A stretch of DNA of 64,000 bases from CAYOSF01 sp964406605 (GCA_964406605.1 CAYOSF010000008.1:176566-240565), one strand, 5' to 3'. Shown: positions 1 to 8,854, counted from the first letter of the stretch. Notes: a model not told the origin generated them from the sequence alone. Translations and numbers: made by a program.

Positions 1-556
1 TGGTCACGTAGGGTGGAAACGTCTCGCTCACGCCGGCGGGCATGGCGAGGACGCCCGCGTAGCGCTCGGCGAAGGCATCGATCACGGTGCGGACGGCCTC
101 CCGGCCGAAGACGACGAAGCCGGACGCGGGGCCGGTGACGAACTCGGCGTGCGTTTGGGCGAGGCGCATGCCCGCGGGGAGGTGTCTCGCTTCCATCTGT
201 TCCGCCCTCGGCGTGCGCAGGTAGGTGACACCGTCGACCGTGGTGTACGTCTCGAAACCACCCTCGTCGCAGAAGGCGGCGATCTCCCGGGCCACCTCCG
301 TCGGGATGCGGAGGTGGAGCAGCTCGGCGCCGTCGTTCGGCTCCTTGACGTGTGCGCCGTTCTGGCAGATGAGCGGCGCCCGTAGTTCGAACTGCTCCGC
401 GGTGCCATGAGCGCTGCCGTACCAGCGGGAGGTGGCGAGCGAGATCTGAACGCCGCGGTCGCGCGCGGCGATCAGCGCCGCCTCGTCCGCCTCGCCGACG
501 CGCCAGTCGGGGCCGAAGAGCGTGCCGTCCAGATCGAGGGCGATGAGGCGGATCAC
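1..556 (-). CDS. HAD-superfamily (Cof-type) phosphatase, copy 1, 3' end beyond the window
   Basis: Read on the minus strand from GTG at 556 and open to the window edge, about 185 codons. The first residues carry the HAD motif I DLDGT, with both aspartates of the phosphatase nucleophile loop, followed by an SLATSR motif II-like strand, so a haloacid dehalogenase-type hydrolase of the Cof subfamily acting on a small phosphorylated metabolite is likely; the substrate cannot be told. The middle part (QNGAH, the cap domain with TYTTVDGVTY) is nearly identical to the truncated copy at 5164-5591. This copy continues past the duplicated segment into FVVFGREAV, so it is the intact one. Family members are about 260-280 residues, so roughly 80-90 residues lie outside the window. 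An upstream start in the same frame is possible. Confidence 0.8.
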   Translation of the reverse strand, partial: MIRLIALDLDGTLFGPDWRVGEADEAALIAARDRGVQISLATSRWYGSAHGTAEQFELRAPLICQNGAHVKEPNDGAELLHLRIPTEVAREIAAFCDEGGFETYTTVDGVTYLRTPRAEQMEARHLPAGMRLAQTHAEFVTGPASGFVVFGREAVRTVIDAFAERYAGVLAMPAGVSETFPPYVT

Positions 557-574
557 TGGAACGCCGGCTTGGCT
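129..574. repeat. 446-bp direct repeat, left copy
   Basis: This segment matches 5164-5609 at a constant offset of 5035 bp with about 18 mismatches by eye (about 96% identity) and no gaps. It contains the 5' two thirds of the HAD phosphatase reading frame. Similarity stops sharply on both sides. The two copies bracket the HTH regulator and the first cyclase fusion. Confidence 0.9.
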
Positions 575-983
575 GTCACGGGTTTCCCTCCGATTGCTCT
601 TCCAGAATAGGCGGCTGTCAGGCGTGGCGTATCCTACCGACTGGCCAAGGCTCAAGCAAGGACAACTCCCCAGTGTGCGAACTGGAAATCGCTGGTACGT
701 GGCCGGTCGTGGCTAGGACCCGCAAAGGGCGGTTCGCGCACTTTGAGGGCGCTGCCTGCCAGCCATGGCCGCAGCAATGCTGACACAGAGGGCGGTAGCG
801 TTTGTCGCGACAGGTCGCCCTTCGGGGTATTGCTCCTTCCCGCCAGACAGGCGGAACCCGCCTCAATCGCCCGCTGCATCCGTCCAAAACGCAACGCGGG
901 CATCCACTTCCGAAACCCGCAATTGTGAGAATCTACAACAAGACTACCGAAGCCTCCTGAGTGAGCCGGGCTTCACTCCTCGT
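575..983. other. Intergenic stretch between HAD gene and HTH gene, no gene seen
   Basis: About 410 bases separate the upstream side of the HAD gene from the 3' end of the HTH gene. Open frames here are short and have neither a Shine-Dalgarno nor a recognisable protein. It probably holds the HAD promoter and remnants of the event that created the flanking repeat. Confidence 0.5.
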
Positions 984-2666
984 TCACCTGCCTACCATCT
1001 CTGCAATCACTGATTCTGCTTTGCTGTGTGCTCTGTCGGAGGGCAAAGCACTGTTCAAGGGCTTTATCACCTCTCCCTGCCGAAACACGCGATCCGCGAG
1101 CACCACGGCTGCGGAGGGTGCACCCGATTGGAGCCCGCCCCCCGCGCTTTCTGGTAGCAGAGAATCGAAAAGCGAGCCGTCGAACATTAGTCCGTGGCTT
1201 ATCTGGTCTTGACCCCCGCGGACGGACACAACGGCGAAATCTTCGCTAACGTGAGTCAGCCAATGCCGCCACCTCCCAAAAGGAATCTCCGATTCTGCAA
1301 AGGAGTCCGCCCTGATCTCCAAGTTGGGTAGTTCCAAGAATCCTGCTAGTGCATCGACAGCTAGGCTTCTATAGGCGTCCCACGCTTTGCCGGGACCAAG
1401 CGTGTTCTTGGTCGTCCGGAGAGTTTCCGCAACCATATCCTTATCCCATTGATATAGAACACTGGTCCCACCACGGCAGCCATGAATGATGCCGTGAGTG
1501 AAGTAGCCGTTCCTCGCAGGGCTCATCCTTCTCCAAGAATCAGCCAGGCGACGAGCGTTTCCATCGACGACCTCTGTGGAGCGTGGGCCGAAGATGGGCA
1601 CCTCCTGCTCTAGAAGAGCGCCGTAAAGATCCTCGGGCAGGACTAGGCCGGGAGTGCTAGCGAAGACATAGACACAGTTTGTGGGCGGTGCAAATAAGGC
1701 TCTTGCCTCCGTGAAGAATCGTCTTGGGTCCCCTAGGGCGTTGACTTGCCACCCGAGCAAGCTCCACAGTAGACGGCCAACGACCTTGGCTACCAGCCAC
1801 GCGGCTTGCCTCTCTTCGTCGCTCAGGCCACGGAACTCGGGTGACGAGCCGTGGAACCTGTCGTGGATTCCCTCCAAGAGCGCTTGAGCTTCGCGAGACA
1901 GGCGAGGAGAGGCCTCCATTTGCACCTCCGAGTGAACCTGCCTGGACATCATGTCCCATCTACGCCTATCGGTGAGGGTCATGAAGTCGAGAGGGAGCAG
2001 GGCAGGACAAGCCGCAAGAGTCAGCCTATTCCTGCCTCGAAGGTCGCGGAGGAGCCCCACGCCGTCGAGCGCTTGGATACGTGGGTCGTCAAGTTCACCA
2101 GGGATGCGAACCTGAGCATCTGGCACCGCTCTCTCGATACCAGCAATCGCTTCCTCAAGCTGCGCTGAGGAATCACCATTCGTCACGGTCCTGGCCGCAT
2201 CGAACAATACACTGCGAAAGTGCAGAAGAGGTTCGCTGCGACCAGTTATCGCTGGGCGAGACTCGTGTCTAGCGAACACCTGCTCCACAAGCGAAGAAAG
2301 AACATCCTGTAGGTCCAACGACTGCTCAGCTCCAGAGGATCTGCCGAAAAGCCCGAGACGCCAGAGCCATGTCGCAAATCTCTTCTCCATCTGCTCGGCG
2401 AGGGCGTGCGCTGACACCGTAGGCGGCCTGGGCGTCCTGGAACCAGCAGAATAGCCAGCGACTATCAGCGCTTCGTCAACCGCGGAGAATTGCTCACCGA
2501 GCCGGCTTGCTACTGCCTTTGTGGGGCGGCTGCGCCGGTGAACGATGCGCGAGATTGTAGACGCGGATACCTTTGTAACGCGGGACAAGGACGCGGCTGA
2601 CAGGCCGCTCGTTTGCAGTTGGCGGAGCAGCCAGTCGGCGAAGTCCCCCTCGGGTGCTACAATCAT
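984..2666 (-). CDS. XRE-type helix-turn-helix protein with large uncharacterised C-terminal region
   Basis: 560 residues. Residues about 12-60 form a lambda-repressor/XRE-like HTH (LSAASLSRVTKVSASTISRI is the helix-turn-helix core), so DNA binding is likely. The remaining 480 residues match no family I recognise; they include a Trp-rich segment (LLWSLLGWQ) near residue 300 and a conserved-looking YFTHGIIHGCRGG near residue 390. No membrane segment is visible. The gene is alone on its strand, facing away from a divergent promoter at about 2700. A minus-strand promoter puts the transcription start only a base or two before ATG 2666, so the mRNA may be leaderless. It lies inside the region bracketed by the HAD repeat and is probably accessory. 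Paired palindromes upstream make autoregulation plausible. Confidence 0.75.
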   Translation of the reverse strand: MIVAPEGDFADWLLRQLQTSGLSAASLSRVTKVSASTISRIVHRRSRPTKAVASRLGEQFSAVDEALIVAGYSAGSRTPRPPTVSAHALAEQMEKRFATWLWRLGLFGRSSGAEQSLDLQDVLSSLVEQVFARHESRPAITGRSEPLLHFRSVLFDAARTVTNGDSSAQLEEAIAGIERAVPDAQVRIPGELDDPRIQALDGVGLLRDLRGRNRLTLAACPALLPLDFMTLTDRRRWDMMSRQVHSEVQMEASPRLSREAQALLEGIHDRFHGSSPEFRGLSDEERQAAWLVAKVVGRLLWSLLGWQVNALGDPRRFFTEARALFAPPTNCVYVFASTPGLVLPEDLYGALLEQEVPIFGPRSTEVVDGNARRLADSWRRMSPARNGYFTHGIIHGCRGGTSVLYQWDKDMVAETLRTTKNTLGPGKAWDAYRSLAVDALAGFLELPNLEIRADSFAESEIPFGRWRHWLTHVSEDFAVVSVRGGQDQISHGLMFDGSLFDSLLPESAGGGLQSGAPSAAVVLADRVFRQGEVIKPLNSALPSDRAHSKAESVIAEMVGR

Positions 2667-2674
2667 CTGAGCAC

Positions 2675-2703
2675 AGTCTAGAGTGATTTAGAACGTATGT
2701 CAA
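2675..2703 (-). promoter_or_regulatory. Sigma70-type promoter of the HTH gene, probable leaderless start
   Basis: Minus strand: TTGACA at 2703-2698, a 17-base spacer, then TAGACT at 2680-2675. The expected transcription start (about 2668) is one or two bases before the ATG at 2666. Confidence 0.6.
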
Positions 2704-2715
2704 CAAATCCGGGAC

Positions 2716-2760
2716 TTGCGCAACTTGACATGGCATGCGTAGCCTGCTATGATTGCGCAA
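2716..2760 (+). promoter_or_regulatory. Sigma70-type promoter flanked by two TTGCGCAA palindromes
   Basis: TTGACA at 2725-2730 and TATGAT at 2748-2753 are separated by exactly 17 bases. The 8-bp perfect palindrome TTGCGCAA occurs at 2716-2723, touching the -35, and again at 2753-2760, overlapping the -10/start site; the centres are 37 bp apart. This is the layout expected for a repressor operator, with the neighbouring HTH protein as first candidate. Confidence 0.6.
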
Positions 2761-3584
2761 GGCGAGGTGGTGTAGCATGGTGTCTCCGGCTCCAGCGACC
2801 GATCCGTCGTGTGGTGGTTGTCCCGCCAAACCACCTACGTTCCCGGGAGTTGTGGGTTCAGGGATCCGTGCGAGATTGCGTGACGAGCGCGAGCCGCGTC
2901 CCGGATGTCCTCAAGTACGTCACTCACTGTTCCGGCTGATTCCGTTTTCAAGCGCCCTGGGGCGGTTGCACTACCTGGCTTCTTCTAGATGCGGCTCTGT
3001 CCCATGGGGCGCGGAGCCTGGGCGCGTCGTGCCAATGCGATGGCCCGGGCGACCTCGGCCCCACGTCACTGTAACTTGGAAGCCTTTAGCCGTCGAAGTA
3101 GGAGGCAAGCGCCATGCGGCTCGAAGGTCTCAGCGGGCTCCATCCGCTGACTTCCTTTGTCCCGTTGTTGGTGATTCGCTGATGGTGGTCTCGGTGAGCA
3201 AGGCTAGCCAGGAAGCGACCCCGTTCTTCTTTGGCCTCGCTCACACGACACGGGTTGTGATCACCGCGGTGACTGAGAAATGCGCGACACAAGGGTCTCG
3301 ACATGAAGCCCATGCGCTGCGATCTGCGTTCGCGCCGAAGTAGCCTCGATACTGGTACAATGCGCCTCCCACGACGTGACGTATCTTCCTCGAGGACTTG
3401 GTGCTTGCGCTGCAAGCTTCGCAGAAGTGCACAGGTGCTCGGCGATCACGAACTCCTTGCCCGGCTGATCGCTGTCGATGCGACCCATGTACCGCAACTT
3501 GCGGATCGGGCTTCGAAGTTGCGGGGCCAGCCGCCAGCTAGAGCTTATGCTTCTGTCGGAATCTGCGCTGGGTAGGAGGTAACT

Positions 3585-5060
3585 ATGGTAGATCAGCGAG
3601 CCAATGGGTCCCGTCGCGCAGAGGGGTTGCAGATTGAGGCCGCTGCCGAGCTCCAACCTGTGTCGGGCGAAACCACCAGCGGGCTAGCGCACGGTGTAGT
3701 TGCGACGCCACCGATTCAGTACGCCCAAACAGCCGATGGGGTGAAGATTGCGTACTGGAGCATTGGTCAAGGTGCGGCCCTAGTGCATCTCTCCTCCCCA
3801 CCACTCAGTCACGTATACGGGGAATGGAGCATACCCGAGTGCCGCCAATGGTATGAACTCCTCGGTCGCAAGAGGCGAGTGATACGCTTCGACGCCCGGG
3901 AAGTGGGACTGTCGGACCACAGCGTGCCAGACCTATCACTTGATGCGCGCGTCTTGGATATCGAGGCTGTCGTGGACCGCCTGGGCCTTGACACACTGGA
4001 CCTCGTGGGAGTTGCGCATTCTGGCCCCGTCGCTGTCGCCTATGCGGCCCGTCACCCGGGGCGCGTGCATCGCCTGGTACTTTGCAACACGTACGCCACG
4101 CCAGCAGCATACACCCGATCACCCGTTGTGGACGCGAGCCGGTCGCTCCTCGACCAGGACTGGAGGTTGTACGTCCAAAACTTGACGCTTCGCTCGGTAG
4201 GTAAGTGTGAAGCCGCTCGCTTCGAGATCTATGTACTGGAGTGGTCCAATCGGGACCAGGTCCGAGCTGCGTACGCGTCGTTCGGCGACTTTGATGTCGC
4301 AGCAATGCTGACGGAGGTCTGCTGCCCTACCCTAGTACTCTATCGGTCTGACATTCCTTGGCTAGATCTGGGTGTCGCCAGGGACCTAGCGTCGCGCATC
4401 CGAAACGCGCGTCTCGAGATTCTGCCAGGGGAATCGCTGGTACCGTACTTGGACGACTCTACAGCGATGGCACACGCCATTGAGCGGTTTCTAGCTGAGC
4501 AAGCCGTCCCGGATTGTGCTTACGAGTCGAGCAGTTCTACGTCAGTAATACTATTCGCGGACATCGCAGAGTCCACGGCTGCCACGGAGGAGATAGGTGA
4601 CGCGGCCTTCCGGGCGCAGGCGCGTCAACTTGAGGAGTTGCTATGCACTGCGATAAACGGAGCAGGCGGTGAGGTCATTGATGGAGTGCTGCTTGGCGAT
4701 GGTGTGATGGCACGATTCCCGTCTGCCCAGCAGGCGATCGAGTGCGCGCTGCGCTGTACGGCAGCCGAGAACGCCGTACGGCTGAAGCTCCACAAGGGTA
4801 TTCATGCTGGAGACGTGATCAGCGAGCGCCGGAACGTGTATGGCGGAACAGTGAATATCGCTGCGAGGCTCGCGGAGACTGCAGTACCTGGTCAGATACT
4901 GGTGTCGGACACTGTACGCGCTCTCGCCCGAACGTCCGCGGACGTGATCTTCCAGGACCGAGGCGAGCAGAAGCTAAGAGGTGTTAAGCACCCAGTACGG
5001 GTGTACGAGGTTCGGATCGCGGAGTCCCTGCCGCAGGAGAACCGTCGGCTGCGCGAATAG
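3585..5060 (+). CDS. Alpha/beta-hydrolase-like domain fused to class III adenylate/guanylate cyclase (copy A)
   Basis: 491 residues. Residues about 45-305 have an alpha/beta-hydrolase fold (PIQYAQTADGVKIAYW at the start; DLVGVAHSGPVAVAYAARHP at the nucleophile elbow), but the elbow reads GVAHS instead of GxSxG, so the nucleophile is Ala; the usual Asp and His positions are also not evident. Residues about 320-480 are a class III cyclase with both metal-binding aspartates (FADIAEST and GDGVMARF) and the VNIAAR transition-state motif. The product is presumably cAMP or cGMP, made in the cytoplasm, with the hydrolase-like domain as sensor. It is more diverged than the three copies at 46.5-50.7 kb (longer loop before GDG) and sits inside the HAD-repeat block. 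ATG 3585 follows TAGGAGGTAACT, a good Shine-Dalgarno. Confidence 0.88.
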   Translation: MVDQRANGSRRAEGLQIEAAAELQPVSGETTSGLAHGVVATPPIQYAQTADGVKIAYWSIGQGAALVHLSSPPLSHVYGEWSIPECRQWYELLGRKRRVIRFDAREVGLSDHSVPDLSLDARVLDIEAVVDRLGLDTLDLVGVAHSGPVAVAYAARHPGRVHRLVLCNTYATPAAYTRSPVVDASRSLLDQDWRLYVQNLTLRSVGKCEAARFEIYVLEWSNRDQVRAAYASFGDFDVAAMLTEVCCPTLVLYRSDIPWLDLGVARDLASRIRNARLEILPGESLVPYLDDSTAMAHAIERFLAEQAVPDCAYESSSSTSVILFADIAESTAATEEIGDAAFRAQARQLEELLCTAINGAGGEVIDGVLLGDGVMARFPSAQQAIECALRCTAAENAVRLKLHKGIHAGDVISERRNVYGGTVNIAARLAETAVPGQILVSDTVRALARTSADVIFQDRGEQKLRGVKHPVRVYEVRIAESLPQENRRLRE

Positions 5061-5163
5061 GGTGTCCATGTCGTGCGACTCCGGCGCGCAATGAGATTCT
5101 GTCTGCGTCTGGAAGCGTGCACCCCTGCAATGCGGGATCCGTCGGCCGGGTCTAGCTGAGGCC

Positions 5164-5591
5164 GGGCCGGTGACGAACTCGGCGTGCGTTTGGGCGAGGC
5201 GCATGCCAGCGGGGAGCTGTCTCGCTTCCATCTGTTCCGCCCTGGGAGTGCGCAGGTAGGTGACACCATCGACCGTGGTGTACGTCTCGAAACCACCCTC
5301 GTCGCAGAAGGCGGCGATCTCCCGGGCCACCTCCGTCGGGATGCGGAGGTGGAGCAGCTCGGCGCCGTCGTTCGGCTCCTTGACGTGGGCGCCGTTCTGG
5401 CAGATTAACGGTGCCCGTAGTTCGAACCGCTCCGCGGTGCCATGAGCGCTGCCGTACCAACGGGAGGTGGCGAGGGAGATCTGTACGCCGCGGTCGCGCG
5501 CGGCGATCAGCGCCGCCTCGTCCGCCTCGCCGACACGCCAGTCGGGGCCGAACAGCGTGCCGTCCAGGTCGAGGGCGATGAGGCGGATCAC
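5164..5591 (-). pseudogene. Truncated HAD phosphatase, copy 2
   Basis: Near-identical to the 5' part of the HAD gene at the left edge: motif I DLDGT, LATSR, QNGAH and TYTTVDGVTY are all present. Homology ends after EFVTGPAS at 5164. The frame then runs through unrelated sequence to a stop at 4974, overlapping the 3' end of the cyclase gene in antisense. The core strands carrying HAD motifs III/IV are therefore missing and the product cannot be a functional phosphatase. Start is GTG 5591 (equivalent to 556) or an ATG at about 5655. Confidence 0.8.
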
Positions 5592-5609
5592 TGGAACGCC
5601 GGCTTGGCT
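5164..5609. repeat. 446-bp direct repeat, right copy
   Basis: Right member of the repeat pair with 129-574. The boundary at 5164 is abrupt and about 100 bp beyond the cyclase stop codon. Confidence 0.9.
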
Positions 5610-5781
5610 TTCGTCATGGGTGAGCGAGCTTCCATCTCCGCAATCCATCATAGCAACTGACACGCTGCACGCCGGCGGCAGGAGCTGAGCGGCGGCGACC
5701 ATGCCGCGCAGTGGAGATTGGCCAGCCGCGCTATGATCATGAGGGCAACGCCCACGTCTCAAACGGCAGAGAATTACCGTC

Positions 5782-7674
5782 GTGGAACTCGTCAACGTCA
5801 ACAACGTGTCAAAGGACTACGGCTACCGGTCGGTACTCACCGGCGTCTCATTCCGCGTCAATGCCGGCCGGAAGCTGGGGCTCATAGGCGCGAACGGTAC
5901 CGGGAAGACATCGATCCTGCGCCTTATCACCGGTGAGGAGCCGCCGACAGGCGGGGTGATCACGAAGTCCCATGGCCTGCGCATCGGGTACGTCCCACAA
6001 CAAGTGGAGTACGAGGACGCCCAGACGGTGCTGGCCTGTGCTCTTGCCGAGCACACCAAGGCACGTCGGGCCCTGCGTGAGCAGGAGGAGCACCTGGCCC
6101 GAGCGCCGGTGGGCGCCCTGCCCGAAGCGGAAGAGGCCTACGAGACAGCGCGAGAAGCATACGAGCGCGCAGGTGGCGACGGGCTCCCCCAGCGGGCAAC
6201 TTCGATTCTCGACTCGCTCGGCCTCGCTGGGCGCGGCGATCAACTGGTGGGTTCGCTCTCCGGCGGGGAGAAGAACATCCTCTCACTCACTCAGGCCCTG
6301 CTTGCCGACCCCGACTTGCTCCTGCTGGATGAACCGGACAACCATCTGGACTTTGCTGGCCTCGCATGGCTCGAGAGGTTTCTCGCGAGCTTCAAAGGCT
6401 CCCTGCTTATCGTCTCGCACAATCGCTACCTGCTCGACCGCGTGGTCGACGGCATTCTGCACTTGGAGGGCGGTCGCATCCGTACCTACGTCGGCAACTA
6501 CTCCGAATACCGCGCCACGATGCTTCGAGAGAAACTGTCCCAACGCGCGGACTACATGGCGAATCAGAAGCGTCTCGCGCAGTTGGAGGCCCTCGTAAGA
6601 CGCTTCGAAGAGATCGCGCGCCGCACCGGGGATGCGGCGTGGGGCAAGCGGCTCCGCGCCCGACGGTCCCAGTTGGAGCGTGAGAAGCGGCAGGCGGTCG
6701 AGAAGCCGGCGCCGGTGGATTCGGGCCTGCGGATGAGCATCACGGCGGAGGCCAGCCGGGCGGACATCGCCCTGCAGATCCGTGCATACACCAGATCGTT
6801 CGGTGAGCTGCATCTGTTCGGGGATGCCGACGCGGACATCGCCTGCGGCGAGAGTGTGGCCCTTATCGGACCGAACGGCAGCGGCAAGACCACGCTCCTG
6901 CGCGATGTCATGGAGTACGGGGCGTGGGATCACCCTACGATTCGGGTCGGACCCAGCCTTCGCATCGGCTACTGCGCGCAGGAGCAAGAAGTGCTGGACG
7001 ACGGGCGGTCGGTGCTGGATGAGCTGCTGGCGGACGGCCTCGTCACCCGCCAGGGCGCGTTCAGCGTGCTCGCCCGGTTCTTATTCGGCCCGGACGATTG
7101 GGACAAACGCGTCGGTGACCTTTCAGGCGGCGAGCGCAACCGCCTCCAGCTCGCGAAGGTGTTGCTGCGCAAGCCGAACTTCCTCATTCTCGATGAGCCC
7201 ACGAATCCCCTGGACATCCCCGCCCGGGAGGCCGTAGAGGAAGTACTGGCCGACTTCGAAGGGACCATCCTCATCGTTTCGCACGATCGCTACCTGCTGG
7301 ACAAGGTTGCTGGCCGCGTGATCGAAGTGCGGGATAGACAACTCGTGTCGTATCCCGGTAGCTTTTCCGAGTTCTGGCACGCCAGCCAGGCCCCCGGCCC
7401 GGAAACGGCCCGGGTCTCCACTCGCCGGCGTGCACGGGAGCGCCAGAGGCCGCGCCGAACGGTCAGTCGCAAGGCGGCTCCCGCTGCTCCTCCCAGCGAA
7501 CTGCAGACGAAGATCGCCGAGGCGGAACAAGAGAAGCTGGCACTCGAGAGACGCGTCGCGGAAGCGTTTACCCGGGGCGATCACCGCGAGGGCACCCGCG
7601 TGGCCAAGCAGTTGGAGCAGCACGCCGGAAGGCTTGAAGACATGTACGAGCGTTGGGCCGAAGAGGAAGGTTGA
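5782..7674 (+). CDS. ABC-F family ATPase (ribosome-associated, EttA/Uup type)
   Basis: 630 residues with two ABC cassettes and no membrane domain, the ABC-F layout. Cassette 1: Walker A GANGTGKTS (residue about 36), signature LSGGEKN, Walker B LLLLDEPDNHLD. An Arg/Glu-rich linker of about 80 residues follows (RRFEEIARRTGDAAWGKRLR). Cassette 2: GPNGSGKTT, LSGGERNRLQLAK, FLILDEPTNPLD. The C-terminal 60 residues are a charged coiled coil (ELQTKIAEAEQEKLALERRV), as in Uup. These proteins act at the ribosomal E site in translation or antibiotic protection; the subtype cannot be fixed here. The second Walker B reads TNPLD where TNHLD is usual. GTG start at 5782; a TATGAT -10-like element lies near 5730. 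It converges with radC, leaving only 6 bp between stops. Confidence 0.93.
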   Translation: MELVNVNNVSKDYGYRSVLTGVSFRVNAGRKLGLIGANGTGKTSILRLITGEEPPTGGVITKSHGLRIGYVPQQVEYEDAQTVLACALAEHTKARRALREQEEHLARAPVGALPEAEEAYETAREAYERAGGDGLPQRATSILDSLGLAGRGDQLVGSLSGGEKNILSLTQALLADPDLLLLDEPDNHLDFAGLAWLERFLASFKGSLLIVSHNRYLLDRVVDGILHLEGGRIRTYVGNYSEYRATMLREKLSQRADYMANQKRLAQLEALVRRFEEIARRTGDAAWGKRLRARRSQLEREKRQAVEKPAPVDSGLRMSITAEASRADIALQIRAYTRSFGELHLFGDADADIACGESVALIGPNGSGKTTLLRDVMEYGAWDHPTIRVGPSLRIGYCAQEQEVLDDGRSVLDELLADGLVTRQGAFSVLARFLFGPDDWDKRVGDLSGGERNRLQLAKVLLRKPNFLILDEPTNPLDIPAREAVEEVLADFEGTILIVSHDRYLLDKVAGRVIEVRDRQLVSYPGSFSEFWHASQAPGPETARVSTRRRARERQRPRRTVSRKAAPAAPPSELQTKIAEAEQEKLALERRVAEAFTRGDHREGTRVAKQLEQHAGRLEDMYERWAEEEG

Positions 7675-7680
7675 GACTGA

Positions 7681-8394
7681 TCAGTCGAACGCCACCTTCA
7701 GCGTCTTCATGCTCTCGAAACGTCCGTGGGCGAGGATCACGTGGTCCAGGACGTCCACGTCCAGCAGCTTGCCCGCCTCGATGGCCTGCCTGGTCATGGC
7801 GATGTCCTCCGCCGACGGCGCGGGGTCGCCCGAGGGGTGGTTGTGCACGAGGATGATGGAGGGAGCGTTCTGGCGGAGCGCCTCCCGGAACAGCTCGGCG
7901 ATGCGGATGACGGCAGTGTGCACGCTGCCCCGATAGACCTCGGACACGCCGAGCACCTGGTTACGGGTGTTCAGGAGGAGCACGCGCATGTGCTCCTGAT
8001 CGAGCAGTCCCATCTCGCCCTGGAGCAGGTTGGAGACGTCCTCCGGGAAGCGAATGACGGCCCGCTCTTGCGGCTGCGTGGCGACCAGCCGCTTCCCCAG
8101 CTCGAGCGCCGCCTGCACCTGGGCGGCCTTGGCCTCGCCTAGACCGCGCTCCGCGCAGAGCTCCGAAAACCCTGTTCGGGCGAGGCCCACCAGGCCATCG
8201 AACCGGCCCAGCAGCCTCGAAGCCATCGCCAGGGCGCTCTCACGGGCGGCGCCGGTGCGCAGAAGGATCGCCAGCAGCTCCTGATTGGAGAGTGCGCCCG
8301 GCCCGGCGTCCCGTAGCCGCTCCCGCGGCCGGTCGCCGGAGGGCAGGTCGCGGATCCGTGCCTGATATGAGACGGCGGGGTCGGACTCAGCCAT
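7681..8394 (-). CDS. radC: RadC family JAB/JAMM-domain protein
   Basis: 237 residues, close to the usual 220-230. The N-terminal 100 residues have the helix-hairpin-helix-like region (LSNQELLAILLRTG, LGEAKAAQVQAALELG). The C-terminal MPN+ domain has the JAMM metal motif HNHPSGDPAPSAED with the upstream Glu in SEVYRGSVHTA. RadC proteins are predicted metalloproteins historically linked to DNA repair, but their role is unresolved. The start overlaps the end of the upstream membrane-protein gene by 8 bp, so the two are probably translationally coupled and part of the minus-strand set following rplL. Confidence 0.95.
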   Translation of the reverse strand: MAESDPAVSYQARIRDLPSGDRPRERLRDAGPGALSNQELLAILLRTGAARESALAMASRLLGRFDGLVGLARTGFSELCAERGLGEAKAAQVQAALELGKRLVATQPQERAVIRFPEDVSNLLQGEMGLLDQEHMRVLLLNTRNQVLGVSEVYRGSVHTAVIRIAELFREALRQNAPSIILVHNHPSGDPAPSAEDIAMTRQAIEAGKLLDVDVLDHVILAHGRFESMKTLKVAFD

Positions 8395-8842
8395 CCTCCT
8401 GCCTCCTTTCCTGGCCCGCGCGTTGCACCACCTCGATCGCCTCCACCGTGCTGGTGTGGGGGTAATGGAGGACGCGCACCGTGTCGCCCAGGTCCACCTG
8501 CACGAACTCCTCCGGCTCGAGCCGGAAGACGTCTCTGCCCACGAAGATGTAGCTGTTACGGAAGAGGAAGAAGTCGGCTCGGCTCCAGCGACGCTCGACC
8601 AGGCCGGTGGTTTCCACAGGCTGAGCGAAGAGGTCGCGCACTGACTGCACTACCTGGTACGCGAGGAGCAGCGCCACCGAACCCACCAGCACGAGACCGA
8701 CCACACGGCCGGCGCTGGTCCCCTCGTTCACTGTCTCGCGGGCAATGAAGACCAGCGCCACCAGCACGACCGCCAGGAACGGGGTGAAGAGCAGGGCGCT
8801 CCGGAGGACCGCCGCCCGGGCCGAGGAGCTTGTTGCTGGCAC
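8387..8842 (-). CDS. Small membrane protein, two transmembrane helices, unknown function
   Basis: 151 residues. Two hydrophobic helices (residues about 16-34, LLFTPFLAVVLVALVFIAR, and about 47-66, VVGLVLVGSVALLLAYQVV), then a soluble C-terminal half of about 85 residues with predicted beta character (SYIFVGRDVFRLEPEEFVQV, GDTVRVLHYPHTSTVEAIEV). Not recognised as a named family. It lies 12 bp downstream of the LysM gene and overlaps radC, so the three genes are probably co-transcribed. Confidence 0.7.
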   Translation of the reverse strand: MPATSSSARAAVLRSALLFTPFLAVVLVALVFIARETVNEGTSAGRVVGLVLVGSVALLLAYQVVQSVRDLFAQPVETTGLVERRWSRADFFLFRNSYIFVGRDVFRLEPEEFVQVDLGDTVRVLHYPHTSTVEAIEVVQRAGQERRQEDG

Positions 8843-8854
8843 GGTTGGGCCTCG

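Larger units (their letters stand above)
2667..3584. other. 918-bp region with divergent promoters, no confident gene
   Basis: Apart from the promoter/operator cluster at 2675-2760, no protein is recognisable. A plus-strand frame from ATG 2777 to 3343 (188 codons, GAGG nine bases upstream) follows directly from the strong promoter, but its translation is Arg/Pro/Ser-rich with no motif and unlike the neighbouring genes, so it is not called as a gene. A plus-strand transcript from 2760 could be non-coding, or the leader of the cyclase gene at 3585. Confidence 0.45.

Noticed and set aside
2777..3343. 188-codon plus-strand frame directly after a strong promoter
   Set aside because: Arg/Pro/Ser-rich with no motif and unlike the neighbours; kept only as a possible transcript.
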